From NCBI GenBank assembly GCA_964427915.1, contig CAYRWA010000077.1, forward strand, positions 1 to 43,798: DNA of 43,798 nucleotides. The letters are read 5' to 3'. Of the stretch, positions 25,769 to 33,495 are shown piece after piece. The first letter of the stretch is position 1; the number at the start of each line of letters is the position of its first letter. The translations under genes were made by a program, and so were the position numbers. Source of the stretch: JAGLCW01 sp964427915. GTDB lineage: Bacteria; Caldisericota; Caldisericia; UBA6126. The notes under the pieces were generated by a model that was not told where the DNA came from, did not search any database, and was given only the letters and a program-made list of their open reading frames with translations.

Positions 25769-27535
25769 ATGGATCATCACATTGAAGACTATATTCAAGA
25801 AATCAAAACCAGAGTTAATATTGTTGATTTCATTGGTAAATATGTTTCGCTCCGGAAAGCAGGGCAGAATTTCGTTGGACTGTGCCCCTTTCATGTAGAG
25901 AAAACTCCATCATTTACAGTGAACCCTGGCAAAGAAATCTTTTACTGTTTTGGATGCCATACTGGCGGGGATATTATTCATTTTGTTGAAAAATTTGAAG
26001 GACTCACATTTCAGGAAGCGGTCGAAGAATTGGGTAAAAACGCAGGTCTTGAACCACCCAAATGGGGACATCGACGATCGGATTCACAGTACAATCCTTG
26101 GTTTGAGTTTTTAGAGACTTGTTCGCAGTATTTTCAAAAGAATTTGAATCAACACTCACAAGCACAAGCATATTTGCAAAAAAGAGGCATTCATACTGAT
26201 ACAATATCGACCTTTCAAATCGGATTTGCCCCGCCAGATCCAAAAGATTTTCTTTCATTTTTCACAAAGCTAGGTTTTCAAAAAGAAGATGCTAAAACAC
26301 TTGGTCTTGTAAGAGAAAAAGACGACGGATACACCTATCCTTATTTTCGAAATCGCATCGTATTTCCTATTCTTGATTTGCGCAAACGAGTGATTGGTTT
26401 TGGGGGAAGAGCTATTGACCAAGAACAAATGCCCAAATATCTGAATAGCCCAGATTACCCTCTTTTTCATAAAGGTGAAAATTTGTATGCTCTATCACTG
26501 GCTCGTTCTGCAATGAACCGTGAAAAAAGTGCAATTCTTGTGGAGGGATACATGGACGTTATTTCTTTGTACCAACACGGAATCACAAATGTAACTGCTT
26601 CGTTAGGAACTGCCTTTACCTTAGAGCAAGCTAAGTTGCTTCGAAAATATTCAGACACCCTTTATTTATGCTACGACTCTGACGAAGCTGGGAAAAAAGC
26701 CATTCTTCGATCCATTGATATTGTTTTACCCATGGGGTTTCCTTGCCGCGTTATTCAGATTCCAAAACCGTACAAAGACCCCGATGATTTTATTATTGCC
26801 AAGGGCAAGGAAGCATTTCTTCAACAAATGAAATCAGCAAAAGGAGCCTTGGAATATTGCTGGGAAGCATTAATTGAAGGAAAAAATCTACAAGATCCTA
26901 TTACTGCTAGTGCTGTTGTAGAAAGTATATTTCGTCGATTCATGAAAGTGAAAGATCCTGTTCGAATTGAATCGTTGCTTAAACAGATCTCGCTCGATAT
27001 TAAAATCAAGCCTTCTTTGCTGGAAGAAAGATTGTATTCCATGTCAAAAGGTTCTTTATCGGGTAGAAGAAAAACCAACTCAAAGAGATCCAAACAAGAG
27101 TCAGAAACCATCATTGATCAGCGAGATGCTACCCTGGTATTGAAAGCAATGATTACCCATCCCAAAGATTGGGCAGGAATCATATTCACAAAATTACACA
27201 AAGAAGATTTTCCTGCAGGTATTTTTCGGGATCTTTTTGCTGAGTTTTATGAACTATTTCAAGAAAAAAAGAGTATTCAAGTGGAAAATTTTCAAGAAGA
27301 TCCTGACAAAGAGATTTTTTATAGTAAACTTATGGAACTTCAAAACATGAATAATAAGTGTATTGAAGGAGATGTGATTCCACAGATCCTGTGTCATGTG
27401 GATGGTGTTCGAAAGAAGAAAAATATACTTGTACCTTTACAAGAACTTGTGAATAAAGCCGAGCTAGAAGGCAATTTCGAAGAATCAAAGCGTCTTCGAA
27501 AGGAAATTTTACGAATTAGTCGTGAAGAGTACTAG
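25769..27535 (+). CDS. dnaG: DNA primase
   Basis: Synthesises RNA primers at the replication fork and is recruited by DnaB. It has 588 residues. The CHC2 zinc domain has Cys39, His42, Cys60 and Cys63 (LCPFHVEKTPSF, YCFGCHTGGD). The Toprim catalytic core shows ILVEGYMDVISLYQ, ASLGTAFT and CYDSDEAGKKA. The C-terminal helicase-binding part is less conserved. The ATG at 25769 has GTAGGTG upstream. It lies just after the ppdK terminator, so it needs its own promoter overlapping that hairpin or read-through; none is obvious. rpoD follows after 36 nt, the classic macromolecular-synthesis pair. Confidence 0.97.
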   Translation: MDHHIEDYIQEIKTRVNIVDFIGKYVSLRKAGQNFVGLCPFHVEKTPSFTVNPGKEIFYCFGCHTGGDIIHFVEKFEGLTFQEAVEELGKNAGLEPPKWGHRRSDSQYNPWFEFLETCSQYFQKNLNQHSQAQAYLQKRGIHTDTISTFQIGFAPPDPKDFLSFFTKLGFQKEDAKTLGLVREKDDGYTYPYFRNRIVFPILDLRKRVIGFGGRAIDQEQMPKYLNSPDYPLFHKGENLYALSLARSAMNREKSAILVEGYMDVISLYQHGITNVTASLGTAFTLEQAKLLRKYSDTLYLCYDSDEAGKKAILRSIDIVLPMGFPCRVIQIPKPYKDPDDFIIAKGKEAFLQQMKSAKGALEYCWEALIEGKNLQDPITASAVVESIFRRFMKVKDPVRIESLLKQISLDIKIKPSLLEERLYSMSKGSLSGRRKTNSKRSKQESETIIDQRDATLVLKAMITHPKDWAGIIFTKLHKEDFPAGIFRDLFAEFYELFQEKKSIQVENFQEDPDKEIFYSKLMELQNMNNKCIEGDVIPQILCHVDGVRKKKNILVPLQELVNKAELEGNFEESKRLRKEILRISREEY

Positions 27536-27571
27536 ATTCAATAATAACGAGAAAGGACTTCTCCGTACAAG

Positions 27572-29266
27572 ATGAAAAAAAAAGAAATCCAAACAAAAGA
27601 AACTGAACAAGAGACTTCACCAAAAAAAAGTTCTGTTCAGCTACCAAAAAGAGATGAAAACGGACGATTTATTTCATCCAAAAAAGTAGCGTCTTCTAGT
27701 AAAACGTCATCCAAGTCTGCAAAAACTACAAGCAAAAAAAATGAAAAAATGGATGAAAAGAAGCATACTTCTACTCGTAAAACCCGAAAAACTAGCACTA
27801 AAAAAACTCCTGCTACTATAGAAAACGAAGTTACTAACGAACAAACATTGAAAGATACTAAAAAAACAAAGAAAACTGAATCGACAGATTCAAAAAAGAC
27901 AAAAGGGAAAACGTCTGTAGCCCAGAAAAAAAAGGAACAAAAAGATCCTAAAAGTGCATCAGTAGAAGAAAAGAAAACTGTACGAAAGACTAAGAAAAAA
28001 ACAGACAAAGAACCAGCTAAAGATGCTACTAGCAAGAAACATACCGAGAAAAAAACAAGAAAAGTGACTCCTAAAAAAACTACGAAGGCCAAAAAAAGTG
28101 GGAAAAAAACAGGAACGAATGCACCAAAAAACACCCATAAAAAACCATTGTCCATGGATATAGCAAAACAAATATTAGAAGAAAATGGATCGGAAGCTGA
28201 AGAACGTATTCGTACCATTCCGGCTTTTCAGAAGTTACTAAGTGCTAGCAGTAAGGGAAAAATTGTTGAATACAAAAAAATCATGAACGTGATGGAAAAA
28301 GTTCAAATGTCAGAATCTGACGTTGAAATCATGTACGCGATTTTGGATCAAGAAGGTATTGATTATGCTGAAGCAGGAGCCGCTTTGCACCCTGATAGTG
28401 CTCATCAAGAAGCCGATGATGCCGATGATTCGGATATTGAGGATGTGGATTTAAAGGATCCTATTAAAATGTACCTAAAAGAGATTGGAAAAATATCTCT
28501 TCTTTCGTTTGATGAAGAAATTGAGCTGGCCAAAAGAATTGAGAACGGCGAGTTGGACGCAAAGAAAAAGCTAATTGAATCCAACTTGCGACTTGTTGTC
28601 AGTATTGCCAAAAAGTATACAGGGCATTCCTTGTCCTTTTTAGACCTCGTTCAAGAAGGAAATGTTGGCCTTATACGAGCAGTTGAAAAATACGATTACC
28701 GACGAGGATTTCGGTTTTCAACCTATGCTTCTTGGTGGATTCGACAAGCTGTAACCAGAGCTTTAGCTGATCAATCAAGAGTGATTCGAGTGCCTGTCCA
28801 TATGGTAGAATCAATTAATAAAATACAACGAGCAGAACGTCATTTGTATCAAAAATTAGGACGACCTGCAACGCACGAAGAAATAGCAAAGGAACTAGGA
28901 CTTCCTGTTAAGAAAATTCGTGAATATTTAAAAGTATCTCAAGAGCCAATATCGTTAGAAACACCATTGGGTACCGATAAGGACAATCGACTAGGGGATT
29001 TTGTTGAAGACAAACGGGCTATTTCACCCGAAGAAAAAGTGGTTGACCTTCACTTCAAAGATCAATTATATGAGGTGTTAAACAACCTTACCGAACGAGA
29101 AAAAGAAATTCTTTTGCTTCGGTTTGGCTTAGAGAATGTCAGACCTCATACACTAGAAGAAGTTGGTAAGATTTTCAATGTGACGCGAGAAAGAATCCGA
29201 CAAATTGAAGCAAAAGCTATCAAAAGGCTTCGACAAGATATGAAAGCTAGGCTTGATAAAGAATAA
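27572..29266 (+). CDS. rpoD: Primary sigma factor RpoD (sigma70/SigA) with a lysine-rich N-terminal extension
   Basis: Directs RNA polymerase to housekeeping promoters. The 564 residues comprise a Lys/Thr/Ser-rich low-complexity extension (1-192, with many KKT/TKK runs), region 1.1 (about 195-265), an acidic linker (DDADDSDIEDVD), region 1.2 (292-328), region 2 (330-405; LVQEGNVGLIRAVEKYDY, FSTYASWWIRQAVTRAL), region 3 (405-490) and region 4 (500-557; LEEVGKIFNVTRERIRQIEA). The -10 and -35 reading elements look fully conserved. GAAAGGA precedes the ATG at a slightly long spacing. The extension is unusual in size, although basic N-terminal tails are known in some other primary sigmas. The gene ends directly against the convergent HEAT-like gene with no spacer. 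Confidence 0.97.
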   Translation: MKKKEIQTKETEQETSPKKSSVQLPKRDENGRFISSKKVASSSKTSSKSAKTTSKKNEKMDEKKHTSTRKTRKTSTKKTPATIENEVTNEQTLKDTKKTKKTESTDSKKTKGKTSVAQKKKEQKDPKSASVEEKKTVRKTKKKTDKEPAKDATSKKHTEKKTRKVTPKKTTKAKKSGKKTGTNAPKNTHKKPLSMDIAKQILEENGSEAEERIRTIPAFQKLLSASSKGKIVEYKKIMNVMEKVQMSESDVEIMYAILDQEGIDYAEAGAALHPDSAHQEADDADDSDIEDVDLKDPIKMYLKEIGKISLLSFDEEIELAKRIENGELDAKKKLIESNLRLVVSIAKKYTGHSLSFLDLVQEGNVGLIRAVEKYDYRRGFRFSTYASWWIRQAVTRALADQSRVIRVPVHMVESINKIQRAERHLYQKLGRPATHEEIAKELGLPVKKIREYLKVSQEPISLETPLGTDKDNRLGDFVEDKRAISPEEKVVDLHFKDQLYEVLNNLTEREKEILLLRFGLENVRPHTLEEVGKIFNVTRERIRQIEAKAIKRLRQDMKARLDKE

Positions 29267-30082
29267 CTAGCGCCGCTGTATATGATTGCTTGCTAACATC
29301 TGCAATACAGTTTGAGCTGTTTCTTTCAATTTTTCGTTTTGACTCCAGTTTTTCATGATGATGCTAGTACGGTCCAGCAGAAATGGATCTTTTCGTTTGG
29401 CTATCTCCCGGATCATTTGAATGACAATTAATTCGGGGTTTTGTGTTTTGGCTTCCAACAGCCATTCGCGTAGTTTTGCCTCAACAACAATGGGCTCTCG
29501 AATATAGAAATCTTTCAGTTTTTCAACCACATGATTTCGGACTTGCACATCATGCTCCTCAATGAATCTTCCAAGAAAATCAAGAATGTGGTTTTCTTCG
29601 TCCTCAGCTTTTGCATTAACAGAAGTGATAGCTACAATTTTTAGATCAACATTATCTTTCAGATCCCAATAGCGTACAATGTTTTCTGCTAGTTGTTCTT
29701 CCTTGTCTTTCCAAGAATTTTTAAGTGCATTGGCAGCAAACTCTCGAATGTCTTTTCTAGACCGAAGTGCTTCTTCCATTTTAGGAAAAGCAAATTCGGG
29801 GTGGTTTAGGGAGATGCCCGCCATGATTAGAAAGGCAGAATATTTTTGCATAGGTAGATACGATTTTAAGAATTCTGTTAAAAGTTTGTCTTCTTCCTTT
29901 GGGTATTGTTCGTAAAAATCCACCATTGTGTGCACTGTATAGACTTGATGCTCCACAGAAGAGTGGTTTAAAAATTTGGCAATATGAGGAAATGCACGCT
30001 TTCTCATATAGTTCTTGAGATCCATTTCAATATGTTGCTGGATTTCCAGCAGTTCTTTTTTCGAAATATTCGTTTTAATCAT
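29267..30082 (-). CDS. HEAT-like helical repeat protein
   Basis: A 271-residue, wholly alpha-helical, highly charged protein with successive helix pairs of about 35-40 residues resembling HEAT/ARM repeats (for example EALRSRKDIREFAANALKNS and VQVRNHVVEKLKDFYI). There is no signal peptide, membrane segment or catalytic motif. I use ATG 30082, about 9 nt after AAAGGAAG; the ATG at 30091 is almost fused to that sequence. DNA-alkylation-repair HEAT proteins are a possible relation, but I see no diagnostic active-site residues. Function unknown; a scaffold or adaptor role is a guess. It is convergent with rpoD, with adjoining stop codons. Confidence 0.75.
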   Translation of the reverse strand: MIKTNISKKELLEIQQHIEMDLKNYMRKRAFPHIAKFLNHSSVEHQVYTVHTMVDFYEQYPKEEDKLLTEFLKSYLPMQKYSAFLIMAGISLNHPEFAFPKMEEALRSRKDIREFAANALKNSWKDKEEQLAENIVRYWDLKDNVDLKIVAITSVNAKAEDEENHILDFLGRFIEEHDVQVRNHVVEKLKDFYIREPIVVEAKLREWLLEAKTQNPELIVIQMIREIAKRKDPFLLDRTSIIMKNWSQNEKLKETAQTVLQMLASNHIQRR

Positions 30083-30116
30083 AAACCCCATCTTCCTTTG
30101 TCAAAATGCTCTACTA

Positions 30117-30161
30117 ATGATACGAGATAAAGACTATGAAATCAATACATAGATGTGTCAA
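30117..30161 (-). promoter_or_regulatory. Candidate promoter(s) of the HEAT-like gene
   Basis: Two overlapping candidates: TTGACA (30156-30161) with CATAGT (30133-30138), 17 bp apart, and TTGATT (30140-30145) with TATCAT (30117-30122), also 17 bp apart. Confidence 0.5.
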
Positions 30162-30227
30162 TTGAAAAGAGTTTTTTGGGTACAATACAAGAAAGAAAAC
30201 TGTAGAGAAAGAGTGAAAGAAAAGATA

Positions 30228-30302
30228 TGGTGGGCGATAGAGGAATTGAACCTCTGACCTCTTCGGTGTCAACGAAGCGTTCTACCTCTGAACTAACCGC
30301 CC
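30228..30302 (-). tRNA. tRNA-Val (anticodon GAC)
   Basis: A 75-nt cloverleaf: acceptor GGGCGGT/ATCGCCC, D stem GTTC/GAAC, anticodon stem CTTCG/CGAAG with loop TTGACAC giving GAC, T arm AGAGG/CCTCT, discriminator A and an encoded CCA. Confidence 0.96.
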
Positions 30303-30318
30303 GAAAAGAAGCATACTA

Positions 30319-30346
30319 ATAGTACCAAAAAAAATGTTACTTTCAA
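30319..30346 (-). promoter_or_regulatory. Candidate tRNA-Val promoter
   Basis: TTGAAA (30341-30346) and TACTAT (30319-30324), 16 bp apart, lie 16 nt upstream of the tRNA 5' end. It is divergent from, and close to, the promoter of the next plus-strand gene. Confidence 0.6.
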
Positions 30347-30358
30347 TACTCTTTACGA

Positions 30359-30364
30359 TATAAT
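30359..30364 (+). promoter_or_regulatory. Candidate -10 box for the anchored-protein/lipoprotein pair
   Basis: TATAAT lies 30 nt before the ATG, whose ribosome site is GGAGG at 30384-30388. The -35 box is unclear. Confidence 0.5.
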
Positions 30365-30394
30365 AGACAGGATGTATTATTTTGGAGGTACACA

Positions 30395-30937
30395 ATGAAT
30401 ATGAAAACAGCACAAACTATCATTCTGTTACTCTTTTTTGTAGGATTTTTGTTGATGCCATTATCGGTATTTGCACAACCTACGGAAGGGAACCAATCGA
30501 TCGATACTCTTCCTGAGGTTACTCTTCCCCCTCCTCCTGAATTATTCGGTACTACACCACAAACAGAAGAAGATGGCACCATCGTAATTCCTATGGATCA
30601 AATTCAGCAACCAGAAAAATCGGATATAGAATCAACAACGACAGAAGGGTTCAAGGATATGGGAGATATTGACCTGGATTCCATCAAACCTCCCCCCGTA
30701 CCAAAAGAACTTCTCGAGCCAGAAACACCTCCTACAACAAAGCCAGAAATTGACATTAATGAACCTGCTCAGCCAATGGAGTTGCCAAAAGCAGAAGAAA
30801 AACCTTGGTTTATCAGCTGGTGGTTTGTAACCCTTTTGATTCTTTTTATTGGAGGGATTGTCATATTTCTTTACAATAGTACGTCGTCTGGTGGTAAAAA
30901 AGACAATCACTTTCTCTCCCGTAACCAAAAAAAATGA
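30395..30937 (+). CDS. Proline-rich exported protein with C-terminal membrane anchor
   Basis: 180 residues. A signal peptide (about 1-27, cleavage after VFA) is followed by an acidic Pro/Glu/Thr-rich stalk of about 110 residues (for example LPPPPELF and EPETPPTTKPE), one membrane helix (about 142-160, WWFVTLLILFIGGIVIFLY) and a 20-residue basic, Ser/Lys-rich tail. I do not recognise a family. The layout suggests a type I membrane protein whose stalk projects outward. The tail after the helix is longer than in usual exosortase signals, so I do not call it a substrate. It overlaps the downstream lipoprotein gene by 4 nt. Confidence 0.7.
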   Translation: MNMKTAQTIILLLFFVGFLLMPLSVFAQPTEGNQSIDTLPEVTLPPPPELFGTTPQTEEDGTIVIPMDQIQQPEKSDIESTTTEGFKDMGDIDLDSIKPPPVPKELLEPETPPTTKPEIDINEPAQPMELPKAEEKPWFISWWFVTLLILFIGGIVIFLYNSTSSGGKKDNHFLSRNQKK

Positions 30938-31713
30938 AGATGAAATTTTTTGTCACCATCGTTCTTCTTTTTTTGTTACCTTTTGGACTATTTTCTTGCC
31001 GCGTCCAATCGGATATTGATCTAGTTTCTATTGATACAAGCCAACTTCGCAACGGAAGAGTGGCATTATACGCTACCTACGACAAGGCAACAGAAAAAAT
31101 GGTGAACTGGTCCCAACATACCGTTCTCCGCCAAGAATTTGAGCGAGTTGAGTATCGAGTTGAATGTGTAGGAATGACCAATCAAGAATTTAAGCAGTGC
31201 ACTCTTCAAGAGAATCCTCCGAGCCTTTTATTGTACGATGTTTATCGCGTAGAAACTGACGCAGAAGAAGAAAAAGAGGGGCAAAAGGCTTTGGATAAAG
31301 AGCTTTTGTACCAGGGGAAAAAAAAGGGAAAAAGCTTTTATTCGTACAATTACACCGGACCAACTCAAAAAATTCGTCGCGCTTATGTTGGAGATCAGTG
31401 TTTTGAAAAAGAATTGCTTTCTTATTTGCTATGTACATTTCCCTTTCAAAATCAAAAATCAATCACTTTGCGCTGGGTGGATACGCGGATTCCTCGGCAA
31501 GCTGAAGATGCTACCTCTATGGAGGGAACGGTATCGATTCTTGTTGACCAGGTTGAAAACGTACAATCTAAGGGCAATGAATATTCTGCTTATAAATTGT
31601 TAATTCCATCTTGGGAAATGGTTGTATGGGTGACAGAGAAAGCTCCTCATATCATGGTGAAAATGGAAGATAGTCGCGAAGTAACTGTAATAACTGATTG
31701 GAATGAAATATAG
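30934..31713 (+). CDS. Putative lipoprotein of unknown function
   Basis: 259 residues with a basic start, a hydrophobic core and a lipobox (LFSC, Cys22), so probably a lipid-anchored exported protein. The mature part is charged and mixed alpha/beta, with the most acidic stretch at VETDAEEEKEGQ. I see no known domain. The ATG overlaps the stop of the proline-rich anchored protein as ATGA, so the two are translated together and may act at the same surface site. A strong terminator follows. Confidence 0.7.
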   Translation: MKMKFFVTIVLLFLLPFGLFSCRVQSDIDLVSIDTSQLRNGRVALYATYDKATEKMVNWSQHTVLRQEFERVEYRVECVGMTNQEFKQCTLQENPPSLLLYDVYRVETDAEEEKEGQKALDKELLYQGKKKGKSFYSYNYTGPTQKIRRAYVGDQCFEKELLSYLLCTFPFQNQKSITLRWVDTRIPRQAEDATSMEGTVSILVDQVENVQSKGNEYSAYKLLIPSWEMVVWVTEKAPHIMVKMEDSREVTVITDWNEI

Positions 31714-31736
31714 CGAACAAGAACAAACTATACCAT

Positions 31737-31775
31737 AAAAAAAACCCCCGAGAATGATCATTCTCGGGGGTTTTT
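31737..31775. terminator. Bidirectional terminator between the lipoprotein gene and rplY
   Basis: A perfect 26-bp palindrome (31745-31770; arms CCCCCGAGAATGA and its complement) is flanked by eight A on the left and five T on the right. It serves both convergent operons. Confidence 0.93.
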
Positions 31776-31798
31776 GCGTAATTTGAAAAAAAGTAGTG

Positions 31799-32434
31799 TT
31801 ATTCCTCTTTTGCTTCTGCAGGAGTTCCTTCTTGAGGAGTTTCACCGGTTGGAGTTTCTCCGCCAGCAGCTTCTGCCGCTGCTAATTCTTCTTCAACTTG
31901 AATGCTGCGGGTGTAAAATCCGACGACTTTTAAATTCGAAGGGGACACCATTGTAACACCTTCGTTTAAAGGCAAATCACGAGTGTAGATGATCTCTCCA
32001 ATATCTAGATTGGTAATGTCTAAATGTAGTTCTCGTGGTAAATCTTCTGGTTTCCCGGCAATTTTCACTTTAAATAGGACAAATTGTAGCTTTCCTCCGT
32101 TTTTAATACCAGCACATTTTTCTTTGTTCTCAAGACGAACAGGTACAGTAATGGTGATTTTTTGATCTTTACGAAGGGCCATAAAGTCTACATGAAACGG
32201 TTCAAAAGTGACAACATCCTGTTGGATTTCTTTAATGACAGTAGGAATTACTTTTCCGTCTGGGAGAGTGCAATTCATAATGACATTTTTCCCATTTTTC
32301 TTAAGCATTTGCTTTAATTCTTTTCTGTCTAATGCAACAGGAATATTCTCCATCTCTTTCCCATAAATAATGGCTGGGACAAGATATGGATTTGTTTCAT
32401 CTCGCTGTTTAAGTCCGAATTCGATAACTTCCAT
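31799..32434 (-). CDS. rplY: 50S ribosomal protein L25 (Ctc/TL5 type)
   Basis: Binds 5S rRNA in the large ribosomal subunit. The 211 residues show the long Ctc/TL5 form: an N-terminal 5S-binding domain (about 1-90, with NPYLVPAIIYGK and PFHVDFMAL), a C-terminal beta domain (about 95-180, ITVPVRLENKEKCAGIKNGG, LPRELHLDITNLDIGE) and an Ala/Glu/Gly/Thr-rich flexible tail. The ATG at 32434 has TAAGGAG upstream; the longer frame to 32464 adds non-conserved residues. It is the last gene of lepA-tRNA-glmU-prs-rplY, matching the Firmicutes glmU-prs-ctc order. Confidence 0.94.
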   Translation of the reverse strand: MEVIEFGLKQRDETNPYLVPAIIYGKEMENIPVALDRKELKQMLKKNGKNVIMNCTLPDGKVIPTVIKEIQQDVVTFEPFHVDFMALRKDQKITITVPVRLENKEKCAGIKNGGKLQFVLFKVKIAGKPEDLPRELHLDITNLDIGEIIYTRDLPLNEGVTMVSPSNLKVVGFYTRSIQVEEELAAAEAAGGETPTGETPQEGTPAEAKEE

Positions 32435-32499
32435 ACTTAACTCCTTACGTGTTTCTACAAACATAGAATTTTATTGAGGAACGGGCGAAAGTCAAATCT

Positions 32500-33495
32500 C
32501 TATTCTGGGAGTTGATGATCTTTAAACAGAGTAGGTCCAGAAATATCCTCAAAAACTTCCGATAGAGACATATTCATACAGATCCGAAAGATGGCTTCGG
32601 CAATTAAGGGTGCAATGGATAAGATTTTCAGCTTTGGACAGTTTTGTAGAAGCTCTTTTGGATGATCAACAGAATTTGTAACCACAATTTCTTTAAAAAC
32701 AGAAGAATTCATTTTTTCCAAACAATTGCCAACAAACAAGCCATGGGATATGCATGCGAATACTTCTTTTGCACCCTTTCTCATAAGGAGTTCGGATGCT
32801 TTGCACAAAGTGCCCCCAGTGGAAATGATGTCGTCCATCAAAATGGCACTTTTTCCTTGCACTTCACCAATCAAATGCATGCTATCCACTCGATCTGTTT
32901 CCGTTCGATTCTTTTGACATACTGCGATGTCGCAGTGCAACATTCGGCTTAGTACTCTTGCACGTTCCACCCCTCCCATATCAGGAGAGACAATGATTGG
33001 TTTCTCCAAATGCTTCGATAAGAAATAATTTTTAAAAAGCAAAGCAGCTGTTAGATTGTCACTCGGGATGTCAAAGAAGCCTTGTATTTGACCTGCATGT
33101 AGATCAATACTCATAAAGCGAGTAGCTCCTGCGGTTTGAATGATATTCGCCATCAATTTTGCCGTGATGGGTTCTCTTGATTTTGTCTTTCGATCTTGCC
33201 TTGCATACCCAAAATAGGGAACAACCACTGTGATTTTTTCAGCAGAGGCTCGCCTTAGTGCATCAATCATAATGAGCAGCTCAATAATGTAGTCGGAGCC
33301 CCCATTTGTAGATTGAATCACAAAAACTTCTTTGCCACGGATGTGCATCGCAGGACGGCAATATATTTCGCCATCGGAAAACCGACGGATATCTATATGA
33401 CCAGGGGTGATTCCTAGATGATTGCATATTTCTTGTACCAAGGGTTGGTTGGATGATCCACTAAAAACTACAACCGATGGAGGATGAAGTCTCAT
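32500..33495 (-). CDS. prs: Ribose-phosphate pyrophosphokinase
   Basis: Makes PRPP from ribose 5-phosphate and ATP, feeding purine, pyrimidine, NAD, His and Trp synthesis; purE and purC lie in the neighbouring divergent operon. 331 residues. It shows the flexible catalytic loop YARQDRKTKSREPITAK and the PRPP-binding loop LMDDIISTGGT (usually DDIIDTGGT, here Ser for Asp), plus FSGSSNQPL near the N-terminus. The ATG overlaps the glmU stop as ATGA, with GGAGG 5 nt before it. Confidence 0.97.
   Translation of the reverse strand: MRLHPPSVVVFSGSSNQPLVQEICNHLGITPGHIDIRRFSDGEIYCRPAMHIRGKEVFVIQSTNGGSDYIIELLIMIDALRRASAEKITVVVPYFGYARQDRKTKSREPITAKLMANIIQTAGATRFMSIDLHAGQIQGFFDIPSDNLTAALLFKNYFLSKHLEKPIIVSPDMGGVERARVLSRMLHCDIAVCQKNRTETDRVDSMHLIGEVQGKSAILMDDIISTGGTLCKASELLMRKGAKEVFACISHGLFVGNCLEKMNSSVFKEIVVTNSVDHPKELLQNCPKLKILSIAPLIAEAIFRICMNMSLSEVFEDISGPTLFKDHQLPE

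Noticed and set aside
27637..28218. 193-aa minus-strand ORF opposite the rpoD N-terminus
   Set aside because: A Phe/Val/Leu-rich low-complexity shadow produced by the complement of Lys-rich codons; no ribosome site.
30395..30937. Proline-rich anchored protein as a second exosortase substrate
   Set aside because: The tail after the helix is about 20 residues long and no IPVSNP-like motif precedes the helix.
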